Source: Hyphomicrobiales bacterium (GTDB lineage: Bacteria > Pseudomonadota > Alphaproteobacteria > Rhizobiales > Rhizobiaceae). Taken from it: DNA of 50,966 bases. Made by a program: the position numbers and the translations under genes. Positions within the stretch are counted from its first letter, which is position 1. Each line of letters begins with the position of its first letter. The stretch is taken from the NCBI GenBank assembly GCA_900473205.1, contig UCLB01000044.1:1-50966 (forward strand), read 5' to 3'. Shown here in pieces: positions 37,090 through 45,917 of this stretch. The notes beneath the pieces were generated by a model. It saw nothing but the letters and a program-made list of their open reading frames with translations, had not been told where the DNA came from and did no database searches.

Positions 37090-37877
37090 GCCAAGCCCCG
37101 CTCTGCCGCATCGAAAACCTCAGCGTCACCTATGCCGGTGCAACACAGCCAGCACTGAAAGATCTATCCCTTTCGCTCGCGGCCAATCGCCGTCTCGCCA
37201 TTATCGGGGAAAGCGGCTCCGGTAAAAGCACGCTTGCAAAACGGCTCGCCGGTTTGCTGCCACGCAGCGTCAAATCCTCCGGCACCATCACTTGGAATCT
37301 GGGACCCGCCAAAACACCCCGCCCCGGTCGCGATATCGGTTATGTCTTCCAAGACCCCGGCGCCAGCCTCAATCCGGTGCTGACGGTTGGCGAACAGGTG
37401 GCCGAAGCCGCCGTCCGCCATCTTGGCCTGTCGTGGAAACAGGCGACCGCCCATGCCCGTGATCTTCTGGAACAGGTTCAATTGCCGCACCCCTCATCGC
37501 TGCTCAAGGCCTATCCGCACCAACTCTCCGGCGGCCAGCGCCAGCGCGTGGCCATTGCCGCCGCCATCTCCGCCCGCCCCAAAATCCTGATTGCGGATGA
37601 GGCGACGAGCGCGCTTGACACCATAACGCAGGGTGCCATCGCCCGCCTGCTCGACAGGCTGGTGCGGGAAAACGGTATGACGCTGATTTTCATCACGCAC
37701 GATATCGCCCTCGCCTCGTCTCTGGCGGATGATATTGCCGTACTGAAATCAGGCCGCTTGGTCGAAGCGGGTCAGGCATCCCGTATTCTGTCAAACCCAA
37801 CCGATGCCTACACCCGAACATTGATCGCGGCACATCTCGACCTCTCCACGCCGTCGCTGATCGAGAGTGTGCGCTGA
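37086..37877 (+). CDS. ABC transporter ATP-binding protein, peptide class (DppD-like)
   Basis: 263 residues from ATG 37086 (MSQAPLCRIENLSVTYAGAT), inside the permease stop. An earlier in-frame codon at 36933 lies within the permease gene and is rejected. Walker A AIIGESGSGKST, Q-loop YVFQDPGASLNPVL, signature LSGGQRQRVAIAAAI, Walker B ILIADEATSALD, switch ITHDIAL. The Walker B Glu is followed by Ala, giving DEATSALD where the DEPTSALD form is more common, which is tolerated in the family. The C-terminal oligopeptide extension is short. Confidence 0.93.
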   Translation: MSQAPLCRIENLSVTYAGATQPALKDLSLSLAANRRLAIIGESGSGKSTLAKRLAGLLPRSVKSSGTITWNLGPAKTPRPGRDIGYVFQDPGASLNPVLTVGEQVAEAAVRHLGLSWKQATAHARDLLEQVQLPHPSSLLKAYPHQLSGGQRQRVAIAAAISARPKILIADEATSALDTITQGAIARLLDRLVRENGMTLIFITHDIALASSLADDIAVLKSGRLVEAGQASRILSNPTDAYTRTLIAAHLDLSTPSLIESVR

Positions 37878-38674
37878 TGGCCGCGCTCCTTGCCGTCGAA
37901 GGCCTGTCAAAAACCTACCGCGCTCAAGGTCGCGAGATACAGGCCGTTGCCGATGTCTCCTTTTCTCTCGATCGCGGTGAAACGCTCGGCCTTGCCGGTC
38001 CCTCCGGCTGCGGAAAATCCACCCTCGCCCGCCTCATCATGCGATTGATCGAGCCGGATACCGGCAGCGTCACTTTCGAAGACCGGAACTGGCTGGCGCT
38101 GTCCGGATCAGACCTTCGCCACGCGCGCCGCCATATGCAGATGGTGTTTCAGGATACACACGCTGCCTTCAATCCCCGCTCCACCGTGGAAACCGCCATT
38201 GGCGAACCGCTGCGCATTCACCAGATCGTCCCCGCCCAAGATCGGCCCGCAGAGATAGCACGGCTTCTGAAGCGTGTTGGCTTGCCGCCGGATTTTGCGG
38301 CGCGCCCGGTGCTGGAACTCTCCGGCGGTCAGCGGCAGCGTGTGGCGCTGGCGCGCGCACTGGCACCGCGCCCCGCTCTCCTCGTCATGGATGAAGCCGT
38401 GTCCGCAGTCGATGTCTCTGTGCGTGCGCAGATTCTCGATCTGCTCGTTTCCATCCAGCGCGAAACCGACCTTGCCTGCCTGTTCGTCTCCCATGATATC
38501 GCCGTCATCCGCGCCGTCTGTCACCGCGTCGCCGTCATGGAAGCAGGCCATATTGTCGAATATGGTGAGACCAGGCGCATCATTTCCGCCCCGCAATCCG
38601 ACACAGCCCGGCGTCTGATTGCAGCCGTTCCCAAGCTCCAGCACAATCAAGGAGACCGCCATGCCCAACCGTGA
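37877..38674 (+). CDS. ABC transporter ATP-binding protein, peptide class (DppF-like)
   Basis: 265 residues from ATG 37877, sharing one base with the previous stop. Walker A GLAGPSGCGKST, Q-loop MVFQDTHAAFNPRS, signature LSGGQRQRVALARAL, Walker B LLVMDEAVSAVD, switch VSHDIAV. It forms the ATPase pair with the preceding gene. Its stop lies 14 bases after the start of the aminotransferase gene, so the last two genes overlap and are probably translationally coupled. Confidence 0.93.
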   Translation: MAALLAVEGLSKTYRAQGREIQAVADVSFSLDRGETLGLAGPSGCGKSTLARLIMRLIEPDTGSVTFEDRNWLALSGSDLRHARRHMQMVFQDTHAAFNPRSTVETAIGEPLRIHQIVPAQDRPAEIARLLKRVGLPPDFAARPVLELSGGQRQRVALARALAPRPALLVMDEAVSAVDVSVRAQILDLLVSIQRETDLACLFVSHDIAVIRAVCHRVAVMEAGHIVEYGETRRIISAPQSDTARRLIAAVPKLQHNQGDRHAQP

Positions 38675-39770
38675 CTGGAGCCATCTGCTCGACATTCCCT
38701 CTTTCCCGGCAGAGCGATACACCATCCTCGCCGACCGTCTGGGCAAGCTCATGGGCACGAAAAACGATGTTTTGCTGATACAGGCGGAAGCCGTCCTGGC
38801 ATTGGAGGCGGTAGCGACCAGCCTTGCGCATCCCGGCGTCACGGCGCTCAACATCGTGACCAGCCCTTATGGCACATGGTTCGGTCAGTGGCTGGAACGC
38901 GGTGGCGCAGCGGTCCATAATCTCACCGCCGAACCCGCCCGCCCCATCGCCGTCGAGGCTGTTAAAGCCGCCATTGATGCCAATCCCGGCGTCACTCTCT
39001 TGTCCCTCGTCCACGCGGAATCCGCCAGCGGCATTCTCAACCCGCTGGAAGAGATCGTCGCGATCGCAAAACAGCGCGGCATTCTTACGGTCGTTGATGC
39101 GGTCGCATCCATCGGGGGGCATGCGCTCAATGTGGATCGCCTCGGCATCGATATCGCCGTCATCGGCCCACAGAAATCGCTTGCCGGCCCGGCGGGCATT
39201 TCCGCCCTCTCCGTCAGCCCAAAGGCGTGGGGCCTCTTGCAGCACGATAAGGCTCTCCGGATCTCCATGCTCTCTCTTCTCGATCAGAAGGAACAATGGC
39301 TCGATCTCGGGAGACCCGCACTGCCCGGCACAACCGCCCCGCTGGAACTCTTCGCCCTGCAAGCCGCTCTGGACCGGATCGAGGCGGAAGGCATCGAGGC
39401 GGTTCAGAAATGCCACCGCCTTGCCCGAGACGCAACCCGCGCCGGACTGGAAACACTCGGCGCCACACTATGGACACCGGCCACATCGGCGTCCGCACTC
39501 GTCACAACCGCCATCCTGCCGCCCGATATAAACCGCGACACATTCCTCTCCCGCCGAAACATCGCTGGTGCGGATTTGACGGCAGGCGTTGGCCCCGGCA
39601 CGGAACGTCTGGTGCGGCTGAACCATACCGGCAGGCGCGCAACGGAAGAGGCCGTCCTGGCAAATCTCACCGCATTTTCTCAGGCGCTGGAGGCGCATGG
39701 ACACCGCACCAACCTCGACAACGCCCTCAAAACCGCAAATGAAATATACGGCTCAAGCCGTCTTGCGTGA
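38661..39770 (+). CDS. class V aminotransferase (alanine-glyoxylate / PucG-like family)
   Basis: 369 residues from ATG 38661 (MPNRDWSHLLDIPSFPAERY), with AAGGAGA before it. An in-frame codon 42 bases earlier is rejected. The PLP lysine is in IGPQKSLAGPAG (about residue 178), preceded by VVDAVASIGGHALNVDRLGI with the cofactor-contacting Asp. The substrate-domain end carries VRLNHTGRRA. Members use pyruvate, glyoxylate or related oxo acids as amino acceptors. The gene overlaps the last ATPase gene, so it is part of the ABC operon and very likely works on the imported compound. The exact substrate is unknown; an amino acid, an aminophosphonate or a ureido compound are possible. Confidence 0.88.
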   Translation: MPNRDWSHLLDIPSFPAERYTILADRLGKLMGTKNDVLLIQAEAVLALEAVATSLAHPGVTALNIVTSPYGTWFGQWLERGGAAVHNLTAEPARPIAVEAVKAAIDANPGVTLLSLVHAESASGILNPLEEIVAIAKQRGILTVVDAVASIGGHALNVDRLGIDIAVIGPQKSLAGPAGISALSVSPKAWGLLQHDKALRISMLSLLDQKEQWLDLGRPALPGTTAPLELFALQAALDRIEAEGIEAVQKCHRLARDATRAGLETLGATLWTPATSASALVTTAILPPDINRDTFLSRRNIAGADLTAGVGPGTERLVRLNHTGRRATEEAVLANLTAFSQALEAHGHRTNLDNALKTANEIYGSSRLA

Positions 39771-39945
39771 ATGCACTGTTTTCCAACGGAGAAATGAAGC
39801 TTCGTATATTAGCGGTTTTTAGAAATGAATCTTCTAAAGTCGTCCACAGCTGTAACAGACTAATTCGCTAGGCAATCTTGACGAAATCGTGGCAACGCGC
39901 AAAACTTTACGCCTTGTTAAAGATTGTGACGAAGAGGAACGAAAA

Positions 39946-40128
39946 ATGGTTGCTGGCTTCAATATGCTTTCATTCGATCTGTTCGGTCTTGGTCGCAAGG
40001 CCCAGGAAGAAAAACTGAAACGCGACAGCGGTTCCCCATCAGAGTCGAAGGTCAAGGACGACTCTGAACAGCACGATCGCGATCAGGAACACGAGCTGTT
40101 CTTCTGGTCGCTCTATCCAGTGATTTAG
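39946..40128 (+). CDS. small hypothetical protein with acidic, charged tail
   Basis: 60 residues from ATG 39946 (MVAGFNMLSFDLFGLGRKAQ). This start is chosen because AGAGGA lies about 7 bases upstream. A GTG at 39889 would add 19 residues but has no ribosome site. The first half is hydrophobic-amphipathic and the second half is charged (EKLKRDSGSPSESKVKDDSE), ending in ELFFWSLYPVI. No domain is recognised. The terminator at 40200-40226 follows at a sensible distance, which supports a transcribed unit. Function is unknown. Confidence 0.6.
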   Translation: MVAGFNMLSFDLFGLGRKAQEEKLKRDSGSPSESKVKDDSEQHDRDQEHELFFWSLYPVI

Positions 40129-40199
40129 AGAGTTTCATCGAATTGACGGGCGTGTCTGCGATCTTACTCCCAAGCCAACGCTAACAAGACGCCCAACAA

Positions 40200-40226
40200 A
40201 AAAGCCCGGATCATATCCGGGCTTTT
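40200..40226. terminator. bidirectional rho-independent terminator
   Basis: AAAAGCCCGGAT and ATCCGGGCTTTT form a 12-base-pair stem with a three-base loop. It has A-runs before and T-runs after, so it can act on both strands. It sits between the small rightward gene and the leftward dpp operon ending at 40238. Confidence 0.9.
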
Positions 40227-40237
40227 CCTTTTCCGTC

Positions 40238-41083
40238 TCAACTGGCCTTTGCTAGCTTCTTTGCTTCCACGCGGGCGCGGATGGAGTCCACGTCGGCTTT
40301 GGGGGTGGCGGCGAAGAGGGTGCGGGTGTAGCTGTGCTTGGGGTCGGAGAAGACCTCGTCGCGGGTGCCGTATTCCACGGCCTCGCCGAAATACATCACC
40401 ATGACTTCATCCGCGATATATTTCACGACGGAGAGGTCGTGGGAGATGAAGACATAGGTCAGGCCGAACTCGTCCTGCAGGTCGGCGAGCAGGTTCAGCA
40501 CCTGTGCCTGAACCGAAAGGTCGAGTGCCGAGACCGGTTCGTCCAGCACCAGCAGCTTTGGGTTCAGCATGAGCGCGCGCGCGATGGCGATACGCTGCCG
40601 CTGGCCGCCGGAGAACATGTGCGGGTAGCGATTGTAGTGTTCCGGCCCCAGCCCCACACGCACCAGCATGTCATTCGCCTTCTCGCGACGCTCGGCGGCG
40701 GACATGTTGGTGTTGATGAGCAGCGGTTCGCCCAGCACGTCACCGATCTTCTGGCGCGGGTTGAGTGAGCCATAGGGGTTCTGGAAAACGATCTGCACCT
40801 TCTGGCGCATTTCGGCGGTCAGATGACCAGGACGCGTATCGACCTTCTGGCCGTCGATCAAGAGATCGCCGGAGGTCGGCTCATCGATGAAGGTCAGCAT
40901 GCGGGCAAGCGTGGACTTGCCGCAGCCGCTTTCGCCGACGATGGCGAGCGTCTTCCCGGTTTCTAACGCGAAGGACACGCCCTTGACCGCATGGACGGTC
41001 TTGGCCGGCTTCATGAAGCCACCGGGCAGGTGATAATCGCGCTTCATGTTGCGGATTTCGAGCATGGTGTTTTTGTCGGTCAT
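40238..41083 (-). CDS. dppF: dipeptide ABC transporter ATP-binding protein
   Basis: 281 residues from ATG 41083, overlapping the dppD stop by four bases. It has Walker A AIVGESGCGKST, Q-loop IVFQNPYGSLNPRQ, signature FSGGQRQRIAIARAL, Walker B LLVLDEPVSALD and switch ISHDLSV, plus the C-terminal peptide-transport extension (SYTRTLFAATP). It is the last gene of the operon, ending before the bidirectional terminator. It works as a heterodimer with the DppD-like subunit. Confidence 0.94.
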   Translation of the reverse strand: MTDKNTMLEIRNMKRDYHLPGGFMKPAKTVHAVKGVSFALETGKTLAIVGESGCGKSTLARMLTFIDEPTSGDLLIDGQKVDTRPGHLTAEMRQKVQIVFQNPYGSLNPRQKIGDVLGEPLLINTNMSAAERREKANDMLVRVGLGPEHYNRYPHMFSGGQRQRIAIARALMLNPKLLVLDEPVSALDLSVQAQVLNLLADLQDEFGLTYVFISHDLSVVKYIADEVMVMYFGEAVEYGTRDEVFSDPKHSYTRTLFAATPKADVDSIRARVEAKKLAKAS

Positions 41084-41946
41084 GCTGTTTCTCCCGCGGA
41101 TGTCGGGGCAGGTGTCGGCGTGCCATCGAAGAATTGCGAAACGGTGGTCAGGCGATCACCAGTCGCATTTTCGGGAAGGGCAGCCAGAAGCGCCTTGGTG
41201 TAATTGCTCTTGGGGTTTTCAAACAGAGACAGCACATCGGCTTCCTCCATCTTCTTGCCCTTGTACTGCACCACCACGCGGTCAGCCGTTTCAGCCACCA
41301 CACCCATGTCATGGGTGATCATGATAAGGCCCATGCCGTTTTCGGCCTGAAGCTTCATCAGGAGATCGAGGATCTGCTTCTGGATCGTCACGTCGAGCGC
41401 GGTCGTCGGCTCATCGGCGATCAGAAGCTTCGGATTGCAGGCAATGGCAATCGCGATCATCACGCGCTGGCACTGGCCACCGGACATCTGGTGCGGGAAA
41501 TGCTTCAGGCGCTCTTCCGGATCGGGCAGACCGACGAGCTTGAACAGCTCGATGGCGCGCGCATGGCGGGCCTTTTTGTCCAGACCCATGTGGATGCGCA
41601 GGACTTCCTCGATCTGGAAGCCGACCGTGAAGCACGGGTTGAGGCTGGCCACTGGCTCCTGAAAGATCATGGCAATATCCTTGCCGATCAGCTTGCGGCG
41701 TTCCGACGCGCTGATCTTCTGGATATCCTTGCCTTCAAACAGCATACGGTCGGCGGTGATCTTCGCGGTCCAGGGCAGAAGGCCCATGACGGCGAGCATC
41801 GAGACCGATTTGCCGGAGCCGGATTCTCCGACGATGGCGAGAACCTCACCCTTTTCGACGGAGACGGAAATGCCGTCCACAGCGCGGAACCAACCACTGG
41901 CGGTTTCGAACTCGACGGTCAGATTATCGACTTGCAGAAGTGCCAT
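41080..41946 (-). CDS. dppD: dipeptide ABC transporter ATP-binding protein
   Basis: 288 residues from ATG 41946, one base after the dppC stop. Motifs: Walker A AIVGESGSGKSV, Q-loop MIFQEPVASLNPCF, signature MSGGQCQRVMIAIAI, Walker B LLIADEPTTALD, switch ITHDMGV. The cysteine in MSGGQCQRV is a typical DppD variant. It is in order with dppA-B-C-D-F. Confidence 0.94.
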   Translation of the reverse strand: MALLQVDNLTVEFETASGWFRAVDGISVSVEKGEVLAIVGESGSGKSVSMLAVMGLLPWTAKITADRMLFEGKDIQKISASERRKLIGKDIAMIFQEPVASLNPCFTVGFQIEEVLRIHMGLDKKARHARAIELFKLVGLPDPEERLKHFPHQMSGGQCQRVMIAIAIACNPKLLIADEPTTALDVTIQKQILDLLMKLQAENGMGLIMITHDMGVVAETADRVVVQYKGKKMEEADVLSLFENPKSNYTKALLAALPENATGDRLTTVSQFFDGTPTPAPTSAGETA

Positions 41947-41947
41947 G

Positions 41948-42856
41948 TCAGGACCTCTTCAGTTTCGGGTCAAGCGCATCTCGCAGACCATCGCCTACCA
42001 GATTGATGGCGAGAACGGTGATGAGGATGGCAAGGCCGGGGAAGGTGACGACCCACCAGGCGCGCAGAATGAATTCGCGCGCTTCGGCAAGCATGGTGCC
42101 CCATTCGGGTGCTGGCGGCTGTGCGCCCATACCGAGGAAGCCAAGGGCGGCCGCATCGAGAATGGCGTTCGAGAACGACAGCGTGGCCTGCACGATTAGC
42201 GGGCCCATGCAGTTGGGCAGAATGGTCTTGAACATGAGGCGCAGCGGACCGGCGCCGGCCAGACGTGCGGCGGTAACGTAATCGCGTTCCTTTTCCGTCA
42301 TCACGGCAGCACGCGTCAGGCGCACGAAATGCGGCTGAAGAACGAGCGCAATGGCGATCATGCCGTTGGTGAGGCCCGGGCCGAGAATGGCGACCAGAAC
42401 CAGCGCCAGAAGCAGCGACGGGAAGGCGAGGATGATGTCCATCAACCGCATGATGACGGTGTCCAGCCAGCCGCGATAATAACCGGCAATGACGCCGATA
42501 ATGATGCCGGTGGACAGAGACAGCGTGGTCACGAAAACGCCGATGAACAGCGAATATTGCGCACCGTGGATCAGGCGCGACAGGATATCGCGACCCAGCG
42601 GATCGGTACCGAGCGGGAAGCTCCAGTTACCGCCCTGTAACCATGCGGGCGGCAGGAGGATAGTCTCGCGGTACTGCTGGAACGGCGAATGCGGCGCGAT
42701 GAACGACGCAAATACCGCCACAAAGACAATGATGGCGAAAACATAGAGGCCGATGACGGCGCCGCGGTTTTCGGAGAAGTAATGCCAGAATTCGGACAGC
42801 ATCTGGCGGCGCATCGCCGCGCTGCTGACCGGCTGGCTCTGAGTGGTTTCAGCCAT
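41948..42856 (-). CDS. dppC: dipeptide ABC transporter permease
   Basis: 302 residues from ATG 42856 (MAETTQSQPVSSAAMRRQML). A GTG 12 bases earlier lies in the AGAGGTGA ribosome site and is rejected. The N-terminal helix (GAVIGLYVFAIIVFVAVFAS), the DppC entry WSFPLGTDPLGRDILSRLIH, the ATPase loop ARLAGAGPLRLMFKTILPN and the LGFLGMGAQPPAPEWGTML signature are all present. The terminal helix ends in DALDPKLKRS, as usual. Confidence 0.95.
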   Translation of the reverse strand: MAETTQSQPVSSAAMRRQMLSEFWHYFSENRGAVIGLYVFAIIVFVAVFASFIAPHSPFQQYRETILLPPAWLQGGNWSFPLGTDPLGRDILSRLIHGAQYSLFIGVFVTTLSLSTGIIIGVIAGYYRGWLDTVIMRLMDIILAFPSLLLALVLVAILGPGLTNGMIAIALVLQPHFVRLTRAAVMTEKERDYVTAARLAGAGPLRLMFKTILPNCMGPLIVQATLSFSNAILDAAALGFLGMGAQPPAPEWGTMLAEAREFILRAWWVVTFPGLAILITVLAINLVGDGLRDALDPKLKRS

Positions 42857-42871
42857 GGGAAAAGTCACCTC

Positions 42872-43876
42872 TTAGTGGCGGATGCGCGGGTTGATCAGGC
42901 CATACAGCACGTCGACAATCAGATTGACGAACATGATGATGCCAGCAATCAGCAGCAAGCCACCTTGAATCACGGGATAATCGCGGCGGAAGACGCTATC
43001 GACCATCCATTTGCCGATGCCCGGCCAGGAGAAGATAGTCTCGGTCAGGATCGCACCCGCCAGCATGACGCCGATCTGAAGACCGATCGTCGTGATGACC
43101 GGGATCAGCGCGTTGCGCAAAGCGTGCAGGCCGACCACGCGGAAGGGCGACAGGCCCTTGGCACGGGCGGTGCGGATATAATCGTCCGACAGCACTTCCA
43201 GCATGGCCGAGCGCGTCTGGCGCGCAATGACGGCAAGCGGAATGGTCGCCAGCACGATGGACGGCAGGATCAGGTGGCTGACGGCAGAGGCAAAAGCGCC
43301 CTTCTGGCCCGACAGCAACGAGTCGATCAGCATGAAGCCGGTGACGGGCGGGAAGAAGAACATCAGCGAAATGCGACCCGATACCGGCGTCCATTGCAGA
43401 ATGCCCGCAAACAGGATGATGAGCAGCGGTCCCCACCAGAAAATCGGCATGGAGTAGCCGACGAGCGAAACGCCCATCATGGTCTGATCGAAGAAAGAGC
43501 CGCGCTTGATGGCTGCGATCACGCCTGCAGGAACGCCGATGACGATGGCAAGGATGATGGCGCACAAGGACAGCTCGACAGTTGCTGGAAACAGCGCAAA
43601 AAACTGGTCGATGATCGGCGACTTGGAAACGATGGACGTTCCGAAATCACCCGACAGGATGCCCTTCAGATAATCCAGATACTGGACGACCATGGGCCGG
43701 TCCATGCCAAGGGCGGCGCTGATCTGCGCATGCCGCTCCGGCGACATGACGCGTTCACCCGACAGCAATGCGACGGGATCGCCCGGCAGGAGCCGGATGA
43801 ACATGAACGCGATAATGGAAACCCCGATGAAAGTCGGGATGAGCACGGCAATGCGCCGCACGAGAAAGCCAATCAT
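42872..43876 (-). CDS. dppB: dipeptide ABC transporter permease
   Basis: 334 residues from ATG 43876, with AAGG upstream. The N-terminal membrane helix (RRIAVLIPTFIGVSIIAFMF) leads to IRLLPGDPVALLSGERVMSP, the DppB entry motif. The ATPase loop ARAKGLSPFRVVGLHALRN and the end YGLINPRIRH are canonical. A hairpin lies between it and dppA, so expression may step down after dppA. Confidence 0.95.
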   Translation of the reverse strand: MIGFLVRRIAVLIPTFIGVSIIAFMFIRLLPGDPVALLSGERVMSPERHAQISAALGMDRPMVVQYLDYLKGILSGDFGTSIVSKSPIIDQFFALFPATVELSLCAIILAIVIGVPAGVIAAIKRGSFFDQTMMGVSLVGYSMPIFWWGPLLIILFAGILQWTPVSGRISLMFFFPPVTGFMLIDSLLSGQKGAFASAVSHLILPSIVLATIPLAVIARQTRSAMLEVLSDDYIRTARAKGLSPFRVVGLHALRNALIPVITTIGLQIGVMLAGAILTETIFSWPGIGKWMVDSVFRRDYPVIQGGLLLIAGIIMFVNLIVDVLYGLINPRIRH

Positions 43877-43971
43877 GAAAAACCTTCGATCTGTTCCGCC
43901 TGGAACCTATGCGCTGGCAGTAGCGACCTTTTCGGTCTGCTTCTTTGTTGTTTAGGAGTGCTTCAGAACGC

Positions 43972-44008
43972 AAGTGCCGCGCGCCTTGAGACAAGACACG
44001 CGGCATTT
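43972..44008 (-). promoter_or_regulatory. hairpin between dppA and dppB
   Basis: AAGTGCCGCG and CGCGGCATTT can pair around a loop of 17 bases, about 17 bases after the dppA stop. Such stems between the binding-protein gene and the permease genes commonly stabilise the upstream transcript or partly terminate, giving more binding protein than permease. The regulatory effect is inference. Confidence 0.5.
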
Positions 44009-44024
44009 GCAGATGCGTCGAATA

Positions 44025-45626
44025 TTACTCGGCGATATCCACGTTTTCGAACGTGAAGTCACCCAGCGGGCTCTGGACGAAGCCAGTGACTTCCTTGCGC
44101 ATCGGAACGACGGACAGGGAGTGGTCGATGGTGGCCCAAGGTGCCTGCTTCTTGAAGACGACCTGCGCCTCTTCGTAAAGCTTGGTGCGTTCTGCCTGAT
44201 CGGTGGTGATCTTGGCCTTCTTCACGAGAGCGTCGAAGTCCTTATCGCACCACTGTGCACGGTTGTTGCCGCCAACGGCATCGCAACCCAGCAGCGTGTC
44301 GAGGAAGTTGTCCGGATCGCCATTGTCACCGGTCCAGCCGAGGAACACGGCGCCGTCACGGTCCTTTGCCTTCGAACGGTCGAGATACTCGGCCCATTCG
44401 TAGGAAACAATCTCAACCTTCACACCGATCTTTGCGAAGTCGTCCTGGATGACTTCGGCAGCGCGGCGGGCGTTGAGCATGTAAGGACGCGAAACCGGCA
44501 TCGCCCAGACCTTCATCGAAAGGTCCTTAACGCCTGCGTCTGTCAGCATCTTCTTGGCTGCTTCCAGATCGTAGGTGTCGTCTTCAACCTTGTCGTTGTA
44601 AGACCACATGGTTGGCGGCAGCGGGTTCTTGGCAGGTGTTGCCATGCCCTGGAACACGGCGTCAACGATGGCCTTCTTGTTGATGGCCTTGTTCAGCGCC
44701 TTGCGGACTTCCGGCTTGTCGAAAGGAGCCTGCGTGGTGTTGTAGGCGAGGTAGGCAACGTTGAGGCCTTCCTGCTCCATAACCGTCAGGGTCGGGTCTT
44801 TCTTCATGGAGGCAACGTCAGCTGCGTTCGGGTAAGGCATCAGGTGGCATTCGCCAGCCTTGAGCTTCTGGAAACGAACGGCGGCATCGGTGGTGATGGC
44901 GAAAACGAGATCATCGATCTTCGGTGCGCCGCCCCAATAGTCCTTGTTGGCCTTGTAGCGGATGACGGCATCCTGCTGGTAGGCGACGAAGGCGAACGGG
45001 CCGGTACCGACTGGCATCTGGTTCAACTGTGCCTGCTTGCCATCAGCAGCCAGCTTGTCCGTGTATTCCTTCGAAACGATGGAAGCGAACGGCATGGCAA
45101 GGTTGGCAAGGAACGGTGCTTCAGGACGGTTCAGCGTAAACTTGACCGTCATGTCGTCGACCTTTTCGACGGACTTGATCAGCTTGGGGAAGCCCATGCC
45201 TTCAGCATATTCCCAGGACGTGCCCGGCACATACTGGTGCCATGGGTTGTCGGTCTTGATCTGGCGCTCAATGGAGAAAACGACGTCGTCGGCATTCAAT
45301 TCACGCGTTGGCGTGAAGAAATCTGTCGTCTGGAACTTCACGCCCTTGCGCAGCTTGAAGGTGTAGACGGTACCGTTCTCGGTCACGTCCCAGCTTTCGG
45401 CCAGGCCAGCAACTGGCTTGGTGGTGCCGGGTTCGAATTCCAGAAGGCGGCTGTAAACGGTGTGGGCAGCGGCATCGAAAGTGGTGCCGGCGGTGTAGAG
45501 ACCGGGGTCGAAACCTTCCGGGGAACCTTCAGAGCAATATACGAAGGTTTTTGCGCTTGCAGCGGCAGGTGCAAAGCACGTCGCCGAAAGCAAGGCTGCA
45601 GCGATTAGGCCAAGTTTGTATCTCAT
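44025..45626 (-). CDS. dppA: dipeptide ABC transporter periplasmic binding protein
   Basis: 533 residues from ATG 45626, with GGGAG 8 bases before it. The Sec signal peptide (MRYKLGLIAAALLSATCFAP) ends near ASA-KT. The mature protein has the DppA entry TFVYCSEGSPEGFDPGLYTA, RKGVKFQTTDFFTPTRELNA, and VGTGPFAFVAYQQDAVIRYK. It also has the late motif GWTGDNGDPDNFLDTLLGC. This is the group that binds dipeptides and, in Rhizobium and E. coli, 5-aminolevulinate. It heads the complete dppABCDF operon. Confidence 0.94.
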   Translation of the reverse strand: MRYKLGLIAAALLSATCFAPAAASAKTFVYCSEGSPEGFDPGLYTAGTTFDAAAHTVYSRLLEFEPGTTKPVAGLAESWDVTENGTVYTFKLRKGVKFQTTDFFTPTRELNADDVVFSIERQIKTDNPWHQYVPGTSWEYAEGMGFPKLIKSVEKVDDMTVKFTLNRPEAPFLANLAMPFASIVSKEYTDKLAADGKQAQLNQMPVGTGPFAFVAYQQDAVIRYKANKDYWGGAPKIDDLVFAITTDAAVRFQKLKAGECHLMPYPNAADVASMKKDPTLTVMEQEGLNVAYLAYNTTQAPFDKPEVRKALNKAINKKAIVDAVFQGMATPAKNPLPPTMWSYNDKVEDDTYDLEAAKKMLTDAGVKDLSMKVWAMPVSRPYMLNARRAAEVIQDDFAKIGVKVEIVSYEWAEYLDRSKAKDRDGAVFLGWTGDNGDPDNFLDTLLGCDAVGGNNRAQWCDKDFDALVKKAKITTDQAERTKLYEEAQVVFKKQAPWATIDHSLSVVPMRKEVTGFVQSPLGDFTFENVDIAE

Positions 45627-45917
45627 AATTGAGCTCCCAATTTTTGTATCCGGCTCGCTTATTCCGCGACTACCGATGCAACGTGGTTATAAGAAACTTT
45701 GCACATACTCAAGCGGGCAACCGAAACGATTCAAGTCATTTTTGACCAAATGTTCAACTTCCCGCGATTTTGATACTAATTTAGGCGTATGGATTAGAAT
45801 CTTTGTTTCGAAAACAGGAAATAACCACTGTGTTTTTGTCAGAAACACCTGCGCTAAACGAATGAAAGCGCCCTGAACCATCAGAGCGCTTTCAACGTGA
45901 AGACCATATGACAGGCG
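45627..45917. other. 291-base intergenic region: dppA promoter and SOD terminator
   Basis: The dppA promoter lies in the lower part (45640-45800), which is AT-rich. I cannot place exact hexamers. The upper part carries the SOD terminator at 45863-45894. There is no gene. Confidence 0.5.
45863..45894 (-). terminator. hairpin terminator of the superoxide dismutase gene
   Basis: TGAAAGCGCCCTGA and TCAGAGCGCTTTCA pair with one mismatch around a four-base loop. The hairpin is about 24 bases after the SOD stop on the minus strand, followed by a modest T-containing run. Confidence 0.75.

Noticed and set aside
42689..44056. 455-codon plus-strand open frame opposite dppB/dppC
   Set aside because: Translation is an Asp/Arg/His/Gln-rich shadow typical of antisense to membrane proteins.
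43974..45608. 544-codon plus-strand open frame opposite dppA
   Set aside because: dppA is secure on the other strand; this is a codon-bias shadow.
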